DNA of 64,000 nt from Providencia vermicola (GTDB lineage: Bacteria; Pseudomonadota; Gammaproteobacteria; Enterobacterales; Enterobacteriaceae), in contig NZ_CP048796.1 of assembly GCF_010748935.1 (NCBI RefSeq), positions 2,979,001 to 3,043,000 on the forward strand, in the 5' to 3' direction. Shown one piece after another: positions 28,091-35,968 of this stretch. The translations under genes were made by a program, and so were the position numbers. The notes beneath the pieces were generated by a model. It saw only the letters and a list, made by a program, of their open reading frames with translations. It ran no database searches and was not told the origin of the DNA. Position 1 is the first letter of the stretch; each line of letters starts with the position of its first letter.

Positions 28091-30751
28091 ATGGACAATT
28101 CATCCGTGATGCTATTACGTCGCCTAAATCCTTACTGTGCCAGCGCATTAGAAGCCGCGGCTTCGCTCTGCCAGACACGAGCGCATGCGGAAATCACCAT
28201 TGAACATTGGTTGCTCAAATTATTGGAAATGGGTGAAAGTGATATCACCGTATTAGCTCGTCGCTACGAATGGGATGTTTCCGCCCTTTGGCAAGACTTA
28301 CTGACTGAAATCGATAGCTTACCGCGTTCTATTCATACCCGCCCTGCCTTATCGAAATCCCTACTTAAACTCATTCAACAAGCATGGGTAATAGCGTCAT
28401 TAGATGAAGATATCGAACATATTCGCAGCGTACATTTATTGTCTGCTATGACTCAGCAACCGTCACTGGTGCCTAACGATAACTTATGGCCACTAATGAC
28501 ATTAAGTGCAACTCAACTTCAACGCTTAAGGCCCATGCTTGATGCTCAATCTGATGAGCGTCCCAACGTACAACAACTGGCCGCACATAATCAATTATTA
28601 TCCCGAGAAACCCCACTTGAGCCATCATCAACAGAAGCCCACACAACCCCGAATGCCATAGGCGATACACTGAATGAGGCTTTACTTGCAGTACTGAATA
28701 AATTTACTGTCGATGTCACGGAAAAAGCCCGTGAAGGTGCGATTGACCCTGTGTTTGGGCGTGATGATGAAATTCGCCAAATGGTGGACATTCTTTCTCG
28801 TCGCCGCAAAAACAACCCAATTTTAGTGGGTGAACCTGGAGTGGGAAAAACCGCATTAGTTGAAGGCTTAGCCCTACGTATCGCTGAGGGAAATGTGCCT
28901 GTCAGCTTACAAACTACTGCGCTACGCACCTTAGACTTAGGTCTACTGCAAGCAGGTGCGGGTGTCAAAGGTGAGTTTGAGCAACGCCTAAAGAATATCA
29001 TTGAAGCAGTACAACAATCCCCTACACCAATTTTGCTGTTTATTGATGAAGCACACACTATCATTGGGGCCGGTAACCAAGCAGGAGGTGCCGATGCAGC
29101 AAACTTACTCAAACCAGCTCTCGCTCGTGGTGAGTTGCGCACTATTGCTGCAACAACATGGTCAGAATACAAGCAATACTTTGAGCGTGATGCTGCTCTT
29201 GAACGCCGTTTCCAAGTAGTAAAAGTCGATGAGCCAGATGATGAAAAAGCTTGCTTAATGTTACGTGGCTTAAAATCACGCTATGCTAAATACCATGGTG
29301 TTCATATCACAGATGATGCAGTAAAAGCTGCTGTTACTTTATCTCGCCGCTATTTAACCGGTCGTCAACTACCTGATAAGGCAGTTGATTTACTTGATAC
29401 TGCCAGTGCGCGTATTCGTATGAGCCTCGACACGCTGCCTGAAGAGCTGACGCGTTTAAAAGCCAAGCGCAATGCATTAGAACTGGAGCAACAGGCGATC
29501 CTTGATGATCTCGCCATAGGCAATACCGCTAACCAAACCCTTCTGAGTGAATTAGTCACTCAAGATGCACAAATAGCGATACAACTAACGGAGCTGGAAC
29601 AGCGCTTCGAGAAAGAAAAAAATCTTATCAGTGAACTACTCGAGCAGCGCCGCCAATCACAAGATGTGAGTGACATCCAATCTCAATTAGAACAAGTGCA
29701 GCAAGGCGAACCACTGATCACCCCTGATGTCGATGTGCGAACGGTGGCCACTGTGATTGCCGACTGGACTGGCGTGCCATTATCCAGCTTATTAAAAGAC
29801 GAGCAAACCGAACTACTTGAACTGGAAGATTCTTTGGGCAAACGCGTAGTTGGTCAAGAAAGCCCATTATTGGGGCTTGGACAACGACTGCGTGCCGCTC
29901 GTACGGGACTCGCATCAGAAAATGGCCCGCAAGGGGTATTTTTACTGGTCGGCCCAAGTGGTGTAGGGAAAACGGAAACTGCCTTAGCCTTGGCAGATGT
30001 GTTATTCGGCGGTGAAAAATCCCTTATCACTATCAACATGTCTGAATACCAAGAAGCTCATACAGTTAGCCAATTGAAAGGCTCCCCTCCGGGATATGTG
30101 GGCTACGGTCAAGGGGGTATTTTGACTGAAGCGGTACGCAAACGTCCTTACAGTGTGGTCTTACTCGATGAAGTGGAAAAAGCGCATCGCGATGTCCTTA
30201 ATCTATTTTATCAAGTCTTCGACCGAGGCTTTATGCGTGATGGTGAAGGTCGTGAAATTGATTTTCGCAATACCGTGATTTTAATGACCGCCAATTTAGG
30301 CAGTGATTTATTGATGCAACAACTGGAAGAATTCCCTGAATCGACAGACGGGGAACTACAAGAACTACTGCGCCCAACCTTGCGCGACCACTTCCAGCCC
30401 GCTTTACTTGCCCGTTTCCAAACACTAATTTACCGCCCATTAGGAACAGAGGCGCTACACAAAATTGTCGAAATGAAACTGGGCAGCGTCATCAAACGCC
30501 TCTATACCCACTACAAACTTGAATGCATTGTGGAAGAAACCCTATATGACACCCTCGTGAGTGCCTGTTTATTACCCGATACCGGTGCACGCAATATTGA
30601 CAGCCTACTCAACCAGCAAATTTTACCAGTACTTAGCCAACAATTACTCATGCGACAAGCTAACCACCAGCAAGCTCAAAGCCTCACCTTAGGTTATGAT
30701 GCAGAAGAAGGAATAATCCTAACGTTTGAAGACATCCACAATGTTCACTAA
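28091..30751 (+). CDS. clpV: T6SS sheath-disassembly ATPase ClpV (TssH)
   Basis: The 886-residue protein has a Clp N domain (~1-150) and two AAA+ modules. Walker A motifs are GEPGVGKTA near 247 and GPSGVGKTETA near 620; Walker B LLFIDEAHTI is near 315, and the second pore loop GSPPGYVGYGQGG is near 664. It recycles contracted TssBC sheath. Residues ~645-868 are encoded by the first copy of a 674-bp repeat. The last 18 residues differ from those ending the second copy, so the 3' end of this gene may have been replaced. A DUF3304 gene follows after 25 bases instead of vgrG. Confidence 0.96.
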   Translation: MDNSSVMLLRRLNPYCASALEAAASLCQTRAHAEITIEHWLLKLLEMGESDITVLARRYEWDVSALWQDLLTEIDSLPRSIHTRPALSKSLLKLIQQAWVIASLDEDIEHIRSVHLLSAMTQQPSLVPNDNLWPLMTLSATQLQRLRPMLDAQSDERPNVQQLAAHNQLLSRETPLEPSSTEAHTTPNAIGDTLNEALLAVLNKFTVDVTEKAREGAIDPVFGRDDEIRQMVDILSRRRKNNPILVGEPGVGKTALVEGLALRIAEGNVPVSLQTTALRTLDLGLLQAGAGVKGEFEQRLKNIIEAVQQSPTPILLFIDEAHTIIGAGNQAGGADAANLLKPALARGELRTIAATTWSEYKQYFERDAALERRFQVVKVDEPDDEKACLMLRGLKSRYAKYHGVHITDDAVKAAVTLSRRYLTGRQLPDKAVDLLDTASARIRMSLDTLPEELTRLKAKRNALELEQQAILDDLAIGNTANQTLLSELVTQDAQIAIQLTELEQRFEKEKNLISELLEQRRQSQDVSDIQSQLEQVQQGEPLITPDVDVRTVATVIADWTGVPLSSLLKDEQTELLELEDSLGKRVVGQESPLLGLGQRLRAARTGLASENGPQGVFLLVGPSGVGKTETALALADVLFGGEKSLITINMSEYQEAHTVSQLKGSPPGYVGYGQGGILTEAVRKRPYSVVLLDEVEKAHRDVLNLFYQVFDRGFMRDGEGREIDFRNTVILMTANLGSDLLMQQLEEFPESTDGELQELLRPTLRDHFQPALLARFQTLIYRPLGTEALHKIVEMKLGSVIKRLYTHYKLECIVEETLYDTLVSACLLPDTGARNIDSLLNQQILPVLSQQLLMRQANHQQAQSLTLGYDAEEGIILTFEDIHNVH
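30023..30696 (+). repeat. 674-bp direct repeat, copy 1 (3' part of clpV)
   Basis: This stretch recurs at 35237-35910, exactly 5,214 bases downstream. I see only three differences, all clustered: 30089 C/T, 30092 G/A and 30108 G/A. Identity ends sharply on both sides (CTTATCAC at the left edge, AGGTTA at the right). Confidence 0.95.
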
Positions 30752-30776
30752 ATATTCTTAGTTTCGGAGGGTTCCA

Positions 30777-31289
30777 ATGAAAAAAACCGTCATAATCGGT
30801 GTGTTTTGCATTGCCCTATTCAGCTTAATAGGCTGCTTTCCGGAGAAAAAAACAAACATGCTACCGGCCAATATTTGGGGGTTTAACCATGTGAAAGACA
30901 CGGCAGTTAACTGGTATAAAGTCAATGGTGCCCGTGGTCGTGGTGCAACTGCATCCTGCTGCATTATGGTGCCTGAAAAATGGACACCTGACCAAACTGT
31001 ATTAGTTGAATGGGAAGTGGACCCTGATGCATACGTTAGCTCCCCCCCTATGGGAACAAAAGAATTTAGTGATTTTGTTAAAAAACACGAAGCCAATTAC
31101 CGCCATTACAGCAAAGTGGTACCTGTCCCACAGTATGATGAAGCCTGTGATGTCAAAGTGCATTTTCTACCCTGCCAAGAAGTGAAAATCACCTTGTCGT
31201 GTTTAGCTCCTTGGCACCCTGACTACCCAATTCAAGAGCCTTTAGACCAAGAGGAACCCGCTGAATGTCCGTCACCAACCTCAATCTAA
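30777..31289 (+). CDS. DUF3304 lipoprotein, Tli1-like immunity, copy 1
   Basis: The 170-residue product has a lipoprotein signal ending LIGC (Cys20). The mature domain carries the motifs shared by all five paralogues here: GFNHVKDTAVNWYKVNG, CCIMVPEKW and HFLPCQEVKITLSC. DUF3304 proteins sit next to Tle1 (DUF2235) phospholipase effectors and Tli1 immunity of that class is a periplasm-facing lipoprotein (known for other bacteria; function here inferred). Its 3' end overlaps the phospholipase start by 25 bases, so immunity and toxin are coupled, immunity first. AGGAGG-like GGAGGG precedes the ATG. Confidence 0.85.
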   Translation: MKKTVIIGVFCIALFSLIGCFPEKKTNMLPANIWGFNHVKDTAVNWYKVNGARGRGATASCCIMVPEKWTPDQTVLVEWEVDPDAYVSSPPMGTKEFSDFVKKHEANYRHYSKVVPVPQYDEACDVKVHFLPCQEVKITLSCLAPWHPDYPIQEPLDQEEPAECPSPTSI

Positions 31290-32518
31290 TTGCTTTAATA
31301 AGCGGCGCTAAAAGTATTATTGCTAGAAAGCAGGTTACTCACGGAGACCCTTGCTGGGCCCCTCCTCCATTTCCTGAACAAGGTCGTTTACCGCTCTCTA
31401 GAAAAACACTGAAAGCCAATATTGAAAAAATTGAAGATAAAGAGCGTGCATACCGCCAAGGCTTCCCTAAAAAAAACCGTAGCCTATGCTGCAAAACAGT
31501 GCATGTTAGCCTATTTTTTGATGGTACCAATAATAATGAAAACAATGATACAGCAGCCAAACACCCTTCCAATGTCGCTAAGCTGTACCATGCCAGTGCA
31601 CCTAATGATTTTAGGGCGATGAAATCCGGTTTCTTTGCTTATTATTTACCTGGCGTCGGTACACCTTTCCCTGAAATTAACACTAATGAGTATTACAGTT
31701 CTGGGCTAACCTTTGCCACTGGGGGAGAAGATCGAGTAAGTTGGGCATTGATGAATGTTTGCAATGCGTTACATTATGAAGTAACTAAAACGGAAATTTC
31801 TATCGCAGAGCGGCGCCGCGTGTTAGACAATATCCGCACTCGCACAACTGAAGGAACCTATACTAACGGTACCTATGATACGAGCCTACCATCATTTAAC
31901 CATTACAACCCTATATATGGAATTTTTGAGCTACTCAAACCGATTAAAGATAAATTGTCAACTCATGTCCCTAAATTAGTGGCATTAAAATTGTATATTT
32001 ATGGTTTTTCCCGAGGGGCAGCTGAGGCTCGAACCTTTGTCTATTGGTTAGATAGACTACTCGGTAGCGCTCATCATTCTGCCCAACAAAAAGACCCTCA
32101 ACATGTTAGGGGACATTTATATGGCATTCCCGTTTCAGTGGATTTTTTGGGGCTATACGACACTGTAGCAGCGGTGGGAATAGCCAACGTAGTACCGATG
32201 ATGACAGGGCATAATGGTTGGGCTGGAGGCACTCAGCAATTACCAAAATCTGATTTAGTTAAATGTTGTTATCACTTGGCTGCCGCCCACGAACAACGAC
32301 AATCCTTTTGTTTAGACTCTGTTCGTACTCCTGAAGGAACTTATCCTCCCAATACGTATGAAGTGATTTATCCTGGTATGCACTCAGATGTAGGAGGTGC
32401 ATACCCAGTGGGCGATCAAGGAAAATCGAGAGATAGCGCTAGTGACATACTTTCTCAAATAGCCCTTCATGATATGTATGCTGCGGCCATTGATGCCGGT
32501 GCCCCATTGGCTATTTAA
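31265..32518 (+). CDS. Tle1-type phospholipase effector, truncated but with full catalytic triad
   Basis: The 417-residue protein is a DUF2235 (Tle1) effector cut to about half of the 820-residue copy at 40292. It keeps FFDGTNNN near 84, the nucleophile Ser249 in GFSRG, Asp299 in LYDTVAAVG and His373 in PGMHSDVGG, comparable with Ser/Asp/His of Tle1 from Pseudomonas (known). It ends right after AAAIDAGAPLAI, where the full copy continues into its membrane-associated C-terminal half. The stop is created at a junction with a DUF4123 gene tail. The N-terminus carries the shared DPCWAPPPFPEQGRL motif. Activity without the C-terminal half is unknown. Confidence 0.8.
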   Translation: MSVTNLNLIALISGAKSIIARKQVTHGDPCWAPPPFPEQGRLPLSRKTLKANIEKIEDKERAYRQGFPKKNRSLCCKTVHVSLFFDGTNNNENNDTAAKHPSNVAKLYHASAPNDFRAMKSGFFAYYLPGVGTPFPEINTNEYYSSGLTFATGGEDRVSWALMNVCNALHYEVTKTEISIAERRRVLDNIRTRTTEGTYTNGTYDTSLPSFNHYNPIYGIFELLKPIKDKLSTHVPKLVALKLYIYGFSRGAAEARTFVYWLDRLLGSAHHSAQQKDPQHVRGHLYGIPVSVDFLGLYDTVAAVGIANVVPMMTGHNGWAGGTQQLPKSDLVKCCYHLAAAHEQRQSFCLDSVRTPEGTYPPNTYEVIYPGMHSDVGGAYPVGDQGKSRDSASDILSQIALHDMYAAAIDAGAPLAI

Positions 32519-32519
32519 T

Positions 32520-32708
32520 ATGCTAGATGGTATTAGCGACGTAACACGACTTATGTCAATGAAAAAGTTTCATCGACCAGAACTAACACAAGAACAGAAT
32601 TTTTCAGTTCTTTATCAACTTACCCTCCAGTTTATTGACAGTGATTATCTAGGTGACTTAAACAGTTACATTCTTCAGCTGCAATCAACAACATCTTTTA
32701 TTGAGTAA
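32520..32708 (+). pseudogene. C-terminal tail of a lost DUF4123 adaptor gene
   Basis: In the frame one off from the truncated phospholipase, residues LDGISDVTRL through SDYLGDLNSYILQL align with the last ~55 residues of the DUF4123 adaptor at 38357 (GCISDASLF through SEYLGDFESYINKY). The N-terminal ~200 residues are missing. The junction lies around 32510-32520, so a deletion or recombination fused the middle of a phospholipase gene to the end of an adaptor gene. A second vgrG-adaptor pair once lay here (inference). Confidence 0.65.
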
Positions 32709-32850
32709 CATTAGGTATGTTATATACCAATAGCCAAAAACATAGACGTTTAGTCCGATAAAATTGATTGCAAATGTAGATATAAATAAGATGAAAAATA
32801 AGCATAAAATATGTCTTAATATAAATAATGGAGAATATCGAAAAGCTTTA

Positions 32851-33348
32851 ATGAAACCCTTCGTATTATTTCTGCTCCTCACTGCCACACAGCTTCTTAT
32901 CGGCTGCGAAAAAAAAGATGAATATCTTGCAGGCAATTTACACGGCTTTAACCATGTCAAAAGCACCTCCGTTAACTGGTTTAAAGTCAACGGCGCGTAT
33001 GGTCGAGGTGGGGGCGGTACTTGTTGCATCATGGTGCCTGCTAAATGGACACCCGGACAAAAAGTATTGGTTGAATGGGAAGTTGACCCTGATGCCTATG
33101 CCACTGATGTACCAGAGTTCAATGACCCGACTTATCAGGATTATATAAAACAGCATAAAGCCAATTATCGTCACTACAGCAAAATGGTAGAGGTTCCCAA
33201 ATATGATGAACCTTGCAGTATGAAAGTTCATTTTTTACCCTGTCAGGAAGTAAAGGTGACGTTATCTTGCAAATCATGGGGCCATCCTGATTATCCCATC
33301 AATGACCCCTCTAAAATGGAGGAGCCTACTGTATGCCCAACAAAATAA
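32851..33348 (+). CDS. DUF3304 lipoprotein, Tli1-like immunity, copy 2
   Basis: From ATG 32851 the product is 165 residues with a lipobox LIGC (Cys19) and the family motifs GFNHVKSTSVNWFKVNG, CCIMVPAKW and HFLPCQEVKVTLSC. It is closest to copy 1. The open frame extends to 32764, but the extra 29 residues are polar and would mask the signal peptide. Its end overlaps the next phospholipase fragment by 16 bases. The toxin it once matched is reduced to 69 codons, so it is an orphan immunity candidate. Confidence 0.82.
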   Translation: MKPFVLFLLLTATQLLIGCEKKDEYLAGNLHGFNHVKSTSVNWFKVNGAYGRGGGGTCCIMVPAKWTPGQKVLVEWEVDPDAYATDVPEFNDPTYQDYIKQHKANYRHYSKMVEVPKYDEPCSMKVHFLPCQEVKVTLSCKSWGHPDYPINDPSKMEEPTVCPTK

Positions 33349-33542
33349 ATTCAACACTTATTGAGATGATTAAAGAAGAATCAGCAAAGTATCTTGCTAT
33401 CCGTCCAGCTCACTCTCAAGGTGATCCTTGTTGGGCCCCTCCTCCGTTCCCTAATCAGGGTCGTTTAGCGCTAACCAAAGAGCAGCTTATTACTAATTAT
33501 GAAAAAATAATTGATAAGGAAATCGTTTATCAAAAAAATTAA
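33333..33542 (+). pseudogene. N-terminal remnant of a Tle1 effector gene
   Basis: The 69-residue frame contains GDPCWAPPPFPNQGRLALTK and then EQLITNYEKIIDKE, aligning with the first ~50 residues of the full phospholipase, and stops at YQKN just before the catalytic domain. The break coincides with the left end of a 32-base repeat at 33544. All catalytic residues are gone. It overlaps the end of the immunity gene as in intact pairs. Confidence 0.75.
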
Positions 33543-33543
33543 T

Positions 33544-33575
33544 ATGAAGGAGCCTGCCGTATGCCCGAAATAACC
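33544..33575 (+). repeat. 32-base repeat, copy 1, at immunity/toxin junction
   Basis: ATGAAGGAGCCTGCCGTATG followed by CCCGAAATAACC recurs at 34074-34105 with one difference (T for the first C after ATG). The sequence normally spans the end of a DUF3304 gene, the AAGGAG ribosome site and the first codons of the phospholipase. Here it instead donates the ribosome site and start to copy 3 of the immunity gene. Confidence 0.85.
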
Positions 33576-34103
33576 CTCTCACGACTAATGATTATACAAG
33601 GAACTATCGCGACGACCCTCTGCACTCTGGTTTTGATGCTCTCCGGTTGTTCTTTCGCCGCCAGTACAAACCACCCCATGGCAGCTGGACTTAGTGGCTA
33701 TAACCATACACAAGGCAGCATTACCTCATTTTCAGTCAATGGCTCGAGTGCTAGTGTCGGTGGGGTACAATGTTGTGTGCTACTCCCTGCCAAATGGGCT
33801 CCCGGCCTTCAGGCCAGAATAAAATGGGAAAGCTTGAATACAAGCAAATTGTCGCCAATGCCCAAATTTAGTCAAGTAGAAGCTTATAAGCGATGGGAAG
33901 CTGAACTCGAACGCTACAGTACCCAACATGAAGTCAGTGTACCGATCCCAGAGTATGACAGTAAAACGGCCTGTGGCTTAGATGTACATTTTTTACCCTG
34001 CAATCAAGTCAAAGTAACCACATCTTGTAAAAGTTATGGTTCTGATGGTTACCCCATTAACGAACCGATGGACATGAAGGAGCCTGCCGTATGTCCGAAA
34101 TAA
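33561..34103 (+). CDS. DUF3304 lipoprotein, Tli1-like immunity, copy 3
   Basis: The 180-residue product is the most divergent of the five. The first codons (MPEIT) are the phospholipase start supplied by the 32-base repeat; the native start may be Met10 (33588), just before the signal sequence that ends LSGC (Cys30). The mature part has GYNHTQGSITSFSVNG, CCVLLPAKW and HFLPCNQVKVTTSC. It retains AAGGAG at the repeat-borne start, so expression is plausible. It overlaps the internally deleted phospholipase by 13 bases. Confidence 0.8.
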   Translation: MPEITLSRLMIIQGTIATTLCTLVLMLSGCSFAASTNHPMAAGLSGYNHTQGSITSFSVNGSSASVGGVQCCVLLPAKWAPGLQARIKWESLNTSKLSPMPKFSQVEAYKRWEAELERYSTQHEVSVPIPEYDSKTACGLDVHFLPCNQVKVTTSCKSYGSDGYPINEPMDMKEPAVCPK

Positions 34104-34105
34104 CC
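34074..34105 (+). repeat. 32-base repeat, copy 2
   Basis: This is the native context: the last codons of the copy-3 immunity gene, AAGGAG, and the ATG of the following phospholipase remnant. It is the partner of 33544-33575, 530 bases away. Confidence 0.85.
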
Positions 34106-34878
34106 AACGCACAACCTGCTTGGGGTCCCCCCGAGTTTCCTTTGGATGGTAGATTAGCACTTTCACGCAAACAACTCCTCGCTAACCTACCGTTATCCAT
34201 CGAATTTTTAGGCATTTTAGATACGGAGCCTTCCGTCGGTATTGTGCATTTAGTTCCCGCATTTACAGGACATTTTGATTGGGCGAATGGCACCCAACCA
34301 TTACCCGATGAAAAACGCTACCCTGACTTTGTACGTTGTTGTCGTCATTTTGTTGCAGCTCATGAGCAGAGACTATGCTTTCCACTTGATACTGTGCGTC
34401 GACCACAAATTAAAGAGGGTTTTAGCAAAGGGCATCGAGCCTATCTCGTGCATGGTTTATGCATTTTGAGCTCGGCACTCGTGAACCGTGGGCTGGGTAT
34501 TTTCGCTATAGAATGATCTATTCAGGTAATGAAACCAATAAATCACTATCACCAATTGCGCTTGCAGGACAATTAATTGGGGTTGCAAGCGCAATTGGTA
34601 GTGCCATTTATACGGTTAAACAAAAAGACATTAAAGGCGTACTCGGAGGCATTAGCGGCACCGTTGGACTGCTTTCATTAGAATATGAAGTGATTGATAT
34701 CGCTACTGGTCTGAGCATTCCTTTCATTAATAATGCCGCTGAATTGTTTCAACCCACCCGAGATACCAGCGAGGTGTTGAAAATAACACAAGCCCAAACC
34801 GCGTATAACTATTCACAAGGAATCATTGATACGCTTAGCCAATCTGTTGATCCTAATAAACTCTTAAAGGTAGGGTAA
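34091..34878 (+). pseudogene. Tle1 effector gene with internal deletions and a frame break
   Basis: The first frame (34091-34516, 141 residues) joins the N-terminal motif AWGPPEFPLDGRLALSRK directly to the segment LSIEFLGILDTEPSVGIVH, skipping about 250 residues including GFSRG. It runs to LDTVRRPQ, then leaves homology. A second frame (34444-34878) resumes as SRAWFMHFELGTRE and MIYSGNE, matching the C-terminal half of the full phospholipase, and ends QSVDPNKLLKVG. So at least two deletions and a frame change have occurred. The catalytic Ser is lost. The C-terminal part (GQLIGVASAIGSAIY) is glycine-rich and may be the membrane-inserting tail. Confidence 0.75.
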
Positions 34879-34883
34879 TTGCA

Positions 34884-35141
34884 ATGAAAAACATTATTCG
34901 CGTCGGCGATATATTAAAACCTTACGGCGGAAACGTTTTGACGGGGCAATACCTTGCTTTTGGTAAACCCGTTGCCTGTGTTGGCGATAGTGCGAAGTGC
35001 AACCGCCATGGGCACACCACCATCGTGGAAGGGACATCGGGATCATCGATGAACGGCAGTCCTGTTACGTTAGATGGGCATCGCTGTGCGTGTGGCTGCA
35101 CACTGGTCAGCTCCCTTGCAATGATGGATATCAAACCATGA
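34884..35141 (+). CDS. PAAR-domain spike-tip protein, copy 1
   Basis: The 85-residue protein is a compact PAAR domain: MKNIIRVGD, PVACVGDSAKCNRHG and the C-terminal GHRCACGCTLVSS with Cys/His residues that bind the zinc at the tip. PAAR proteins sharpen the VgrG spike and help load effectors. It is nearly identical to the copy at 42825, and as there its stop overlaps the next ATG by 4 bases. It is the tip protein of the left, decayed effector unit. Confidence 0.92.
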   Translation: MKNIIRVGDILKPYGGNVLTGQYLAFGKPVACVGDSAKCNRHGHTTIVEGTSGSSMNGSPVTLDGHRCACGCTLVSSLAMMDIKP

Positions 35142-35968
35142 GAATGCCTCCTTACTACCCTGAACCACCCAATGTCCCCCCGATTAATTGGAAACGCTGG
35201 GAACAAGGTATTCTTGTTATCGTCTCTGTTTCATTGCTTATCACTATCAACATGTCTGAATACCAAGAAGCTCATACAGTTAGCCAATTGAAAGGCTCCC
35301 CTTCGAGATATGTGGGCTACGATCAAGGGGGTATTTTGACTGAAGCGGTACGCAAACGTCCTTACAGTGTGGTCTTACTCGATGAAGTGGAAAAAGCGCA
35401 TCGCGATGTCCTTAATCTATTTTATCAAGTCTTCGACCGAGGCTTTATGCGTGATGGTGAAGGTCGTGAAATTGATTTTCGCAATACCGTGATTTTAATG
35501 ACCGCCAATTTAGGCAGTGATTTATTGATGCAACAACTGGAAGAATTCCCTGAATCGACAGACGGGGAACTACAAGAACTACTGCGCCCAACCTTGCGCG
35601 ACCACTTCCAGCCCGCTTTACTTGCCCGTTTCCAAACACTAATTTACCGCCCATTAGGAACAGAGGCGCTACACAAAATTGTCGAAATGAAACTGGGCAG
35701 CGTCATCAAACGCCTCTATACCCACTACAAACTTGAATGCATTGTGGAAGAAACCCTATATGACACCCTCGTGAGTGCCTGTTTATTACCCGATACCGGT
35801 GCACGCAATATTGACAGCCTACTCAACCAGCAAATTTTACCAGTACTTAGCCAACAATTACTCATGCGACAAGCTAACCACCAGCAAGCTCAAAGCCTCA
35901 CCTTAGGTTACAGCGAAGAGGAAGGGATCACCTTGAGTTTTGGTGATATTAAGGAGATGACTCTATGA
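35138..35968 (+). pseudogene. Chimeric gene: start of the PAAR-adjacent gene fused to the 3' end of clpV
   Basis: The first 33 codons (MRMPPYYPEPPNVPPINWKR onward) match the start of the gene at 43079. At 35237 the frame passes without interruption into clpV codon ~645 and reads the ATPase C-terminus to a stop at 35968. The 276-residue product lacks the second Walker A and pore-loop residues are changed (SPSRYVGYDQGG instead of SPPGYVGYGQGG), so it cannot be a working ATPase. The end (SEEEGITLSFGDIKEMTL) overlaps the vgrG start by 4 bases, probably the ancestral clpV-vgrG junction. Nothing prevents its translation after the PAAR gene. Confidence 0.9.
35237..35910 (+). repeat. 674-bp direct repeat, copy 2 (clpV 3' fragment)
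   Basis: This is the partner of 30023-30696, with three base differences near its left end that change Pro-Gly to Ser-Arg and Gly to Asp in the pore loop. Left edge: CTTATCACT, which is also similar to CTCATCACT in the intact gene at 43079 and may mark a microhomology join. Confidence 0.95.

Noticed and set aside
30231-30440. A 69-residue minus-strand frame inside clpV that recurs unchanged at 35445-35654
   Set aside because: It is antisense to clpV and recurs only because the 674-bp clpV segment is duplicated.
32469-32519. The first 17 codons of the DUF4123-tail frame as part of that protein
   Set aside because: This portion is the phospholipase coding sequence read one frame off; only codons from about 32520 align with the adaptor.
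34922-35206. A minus-strand frame over the first PAAR gene
   Set aside because: It is a shadow of the PAAR coding sequence; the plus-strand product has clear zinc-binding PAAR motifs.
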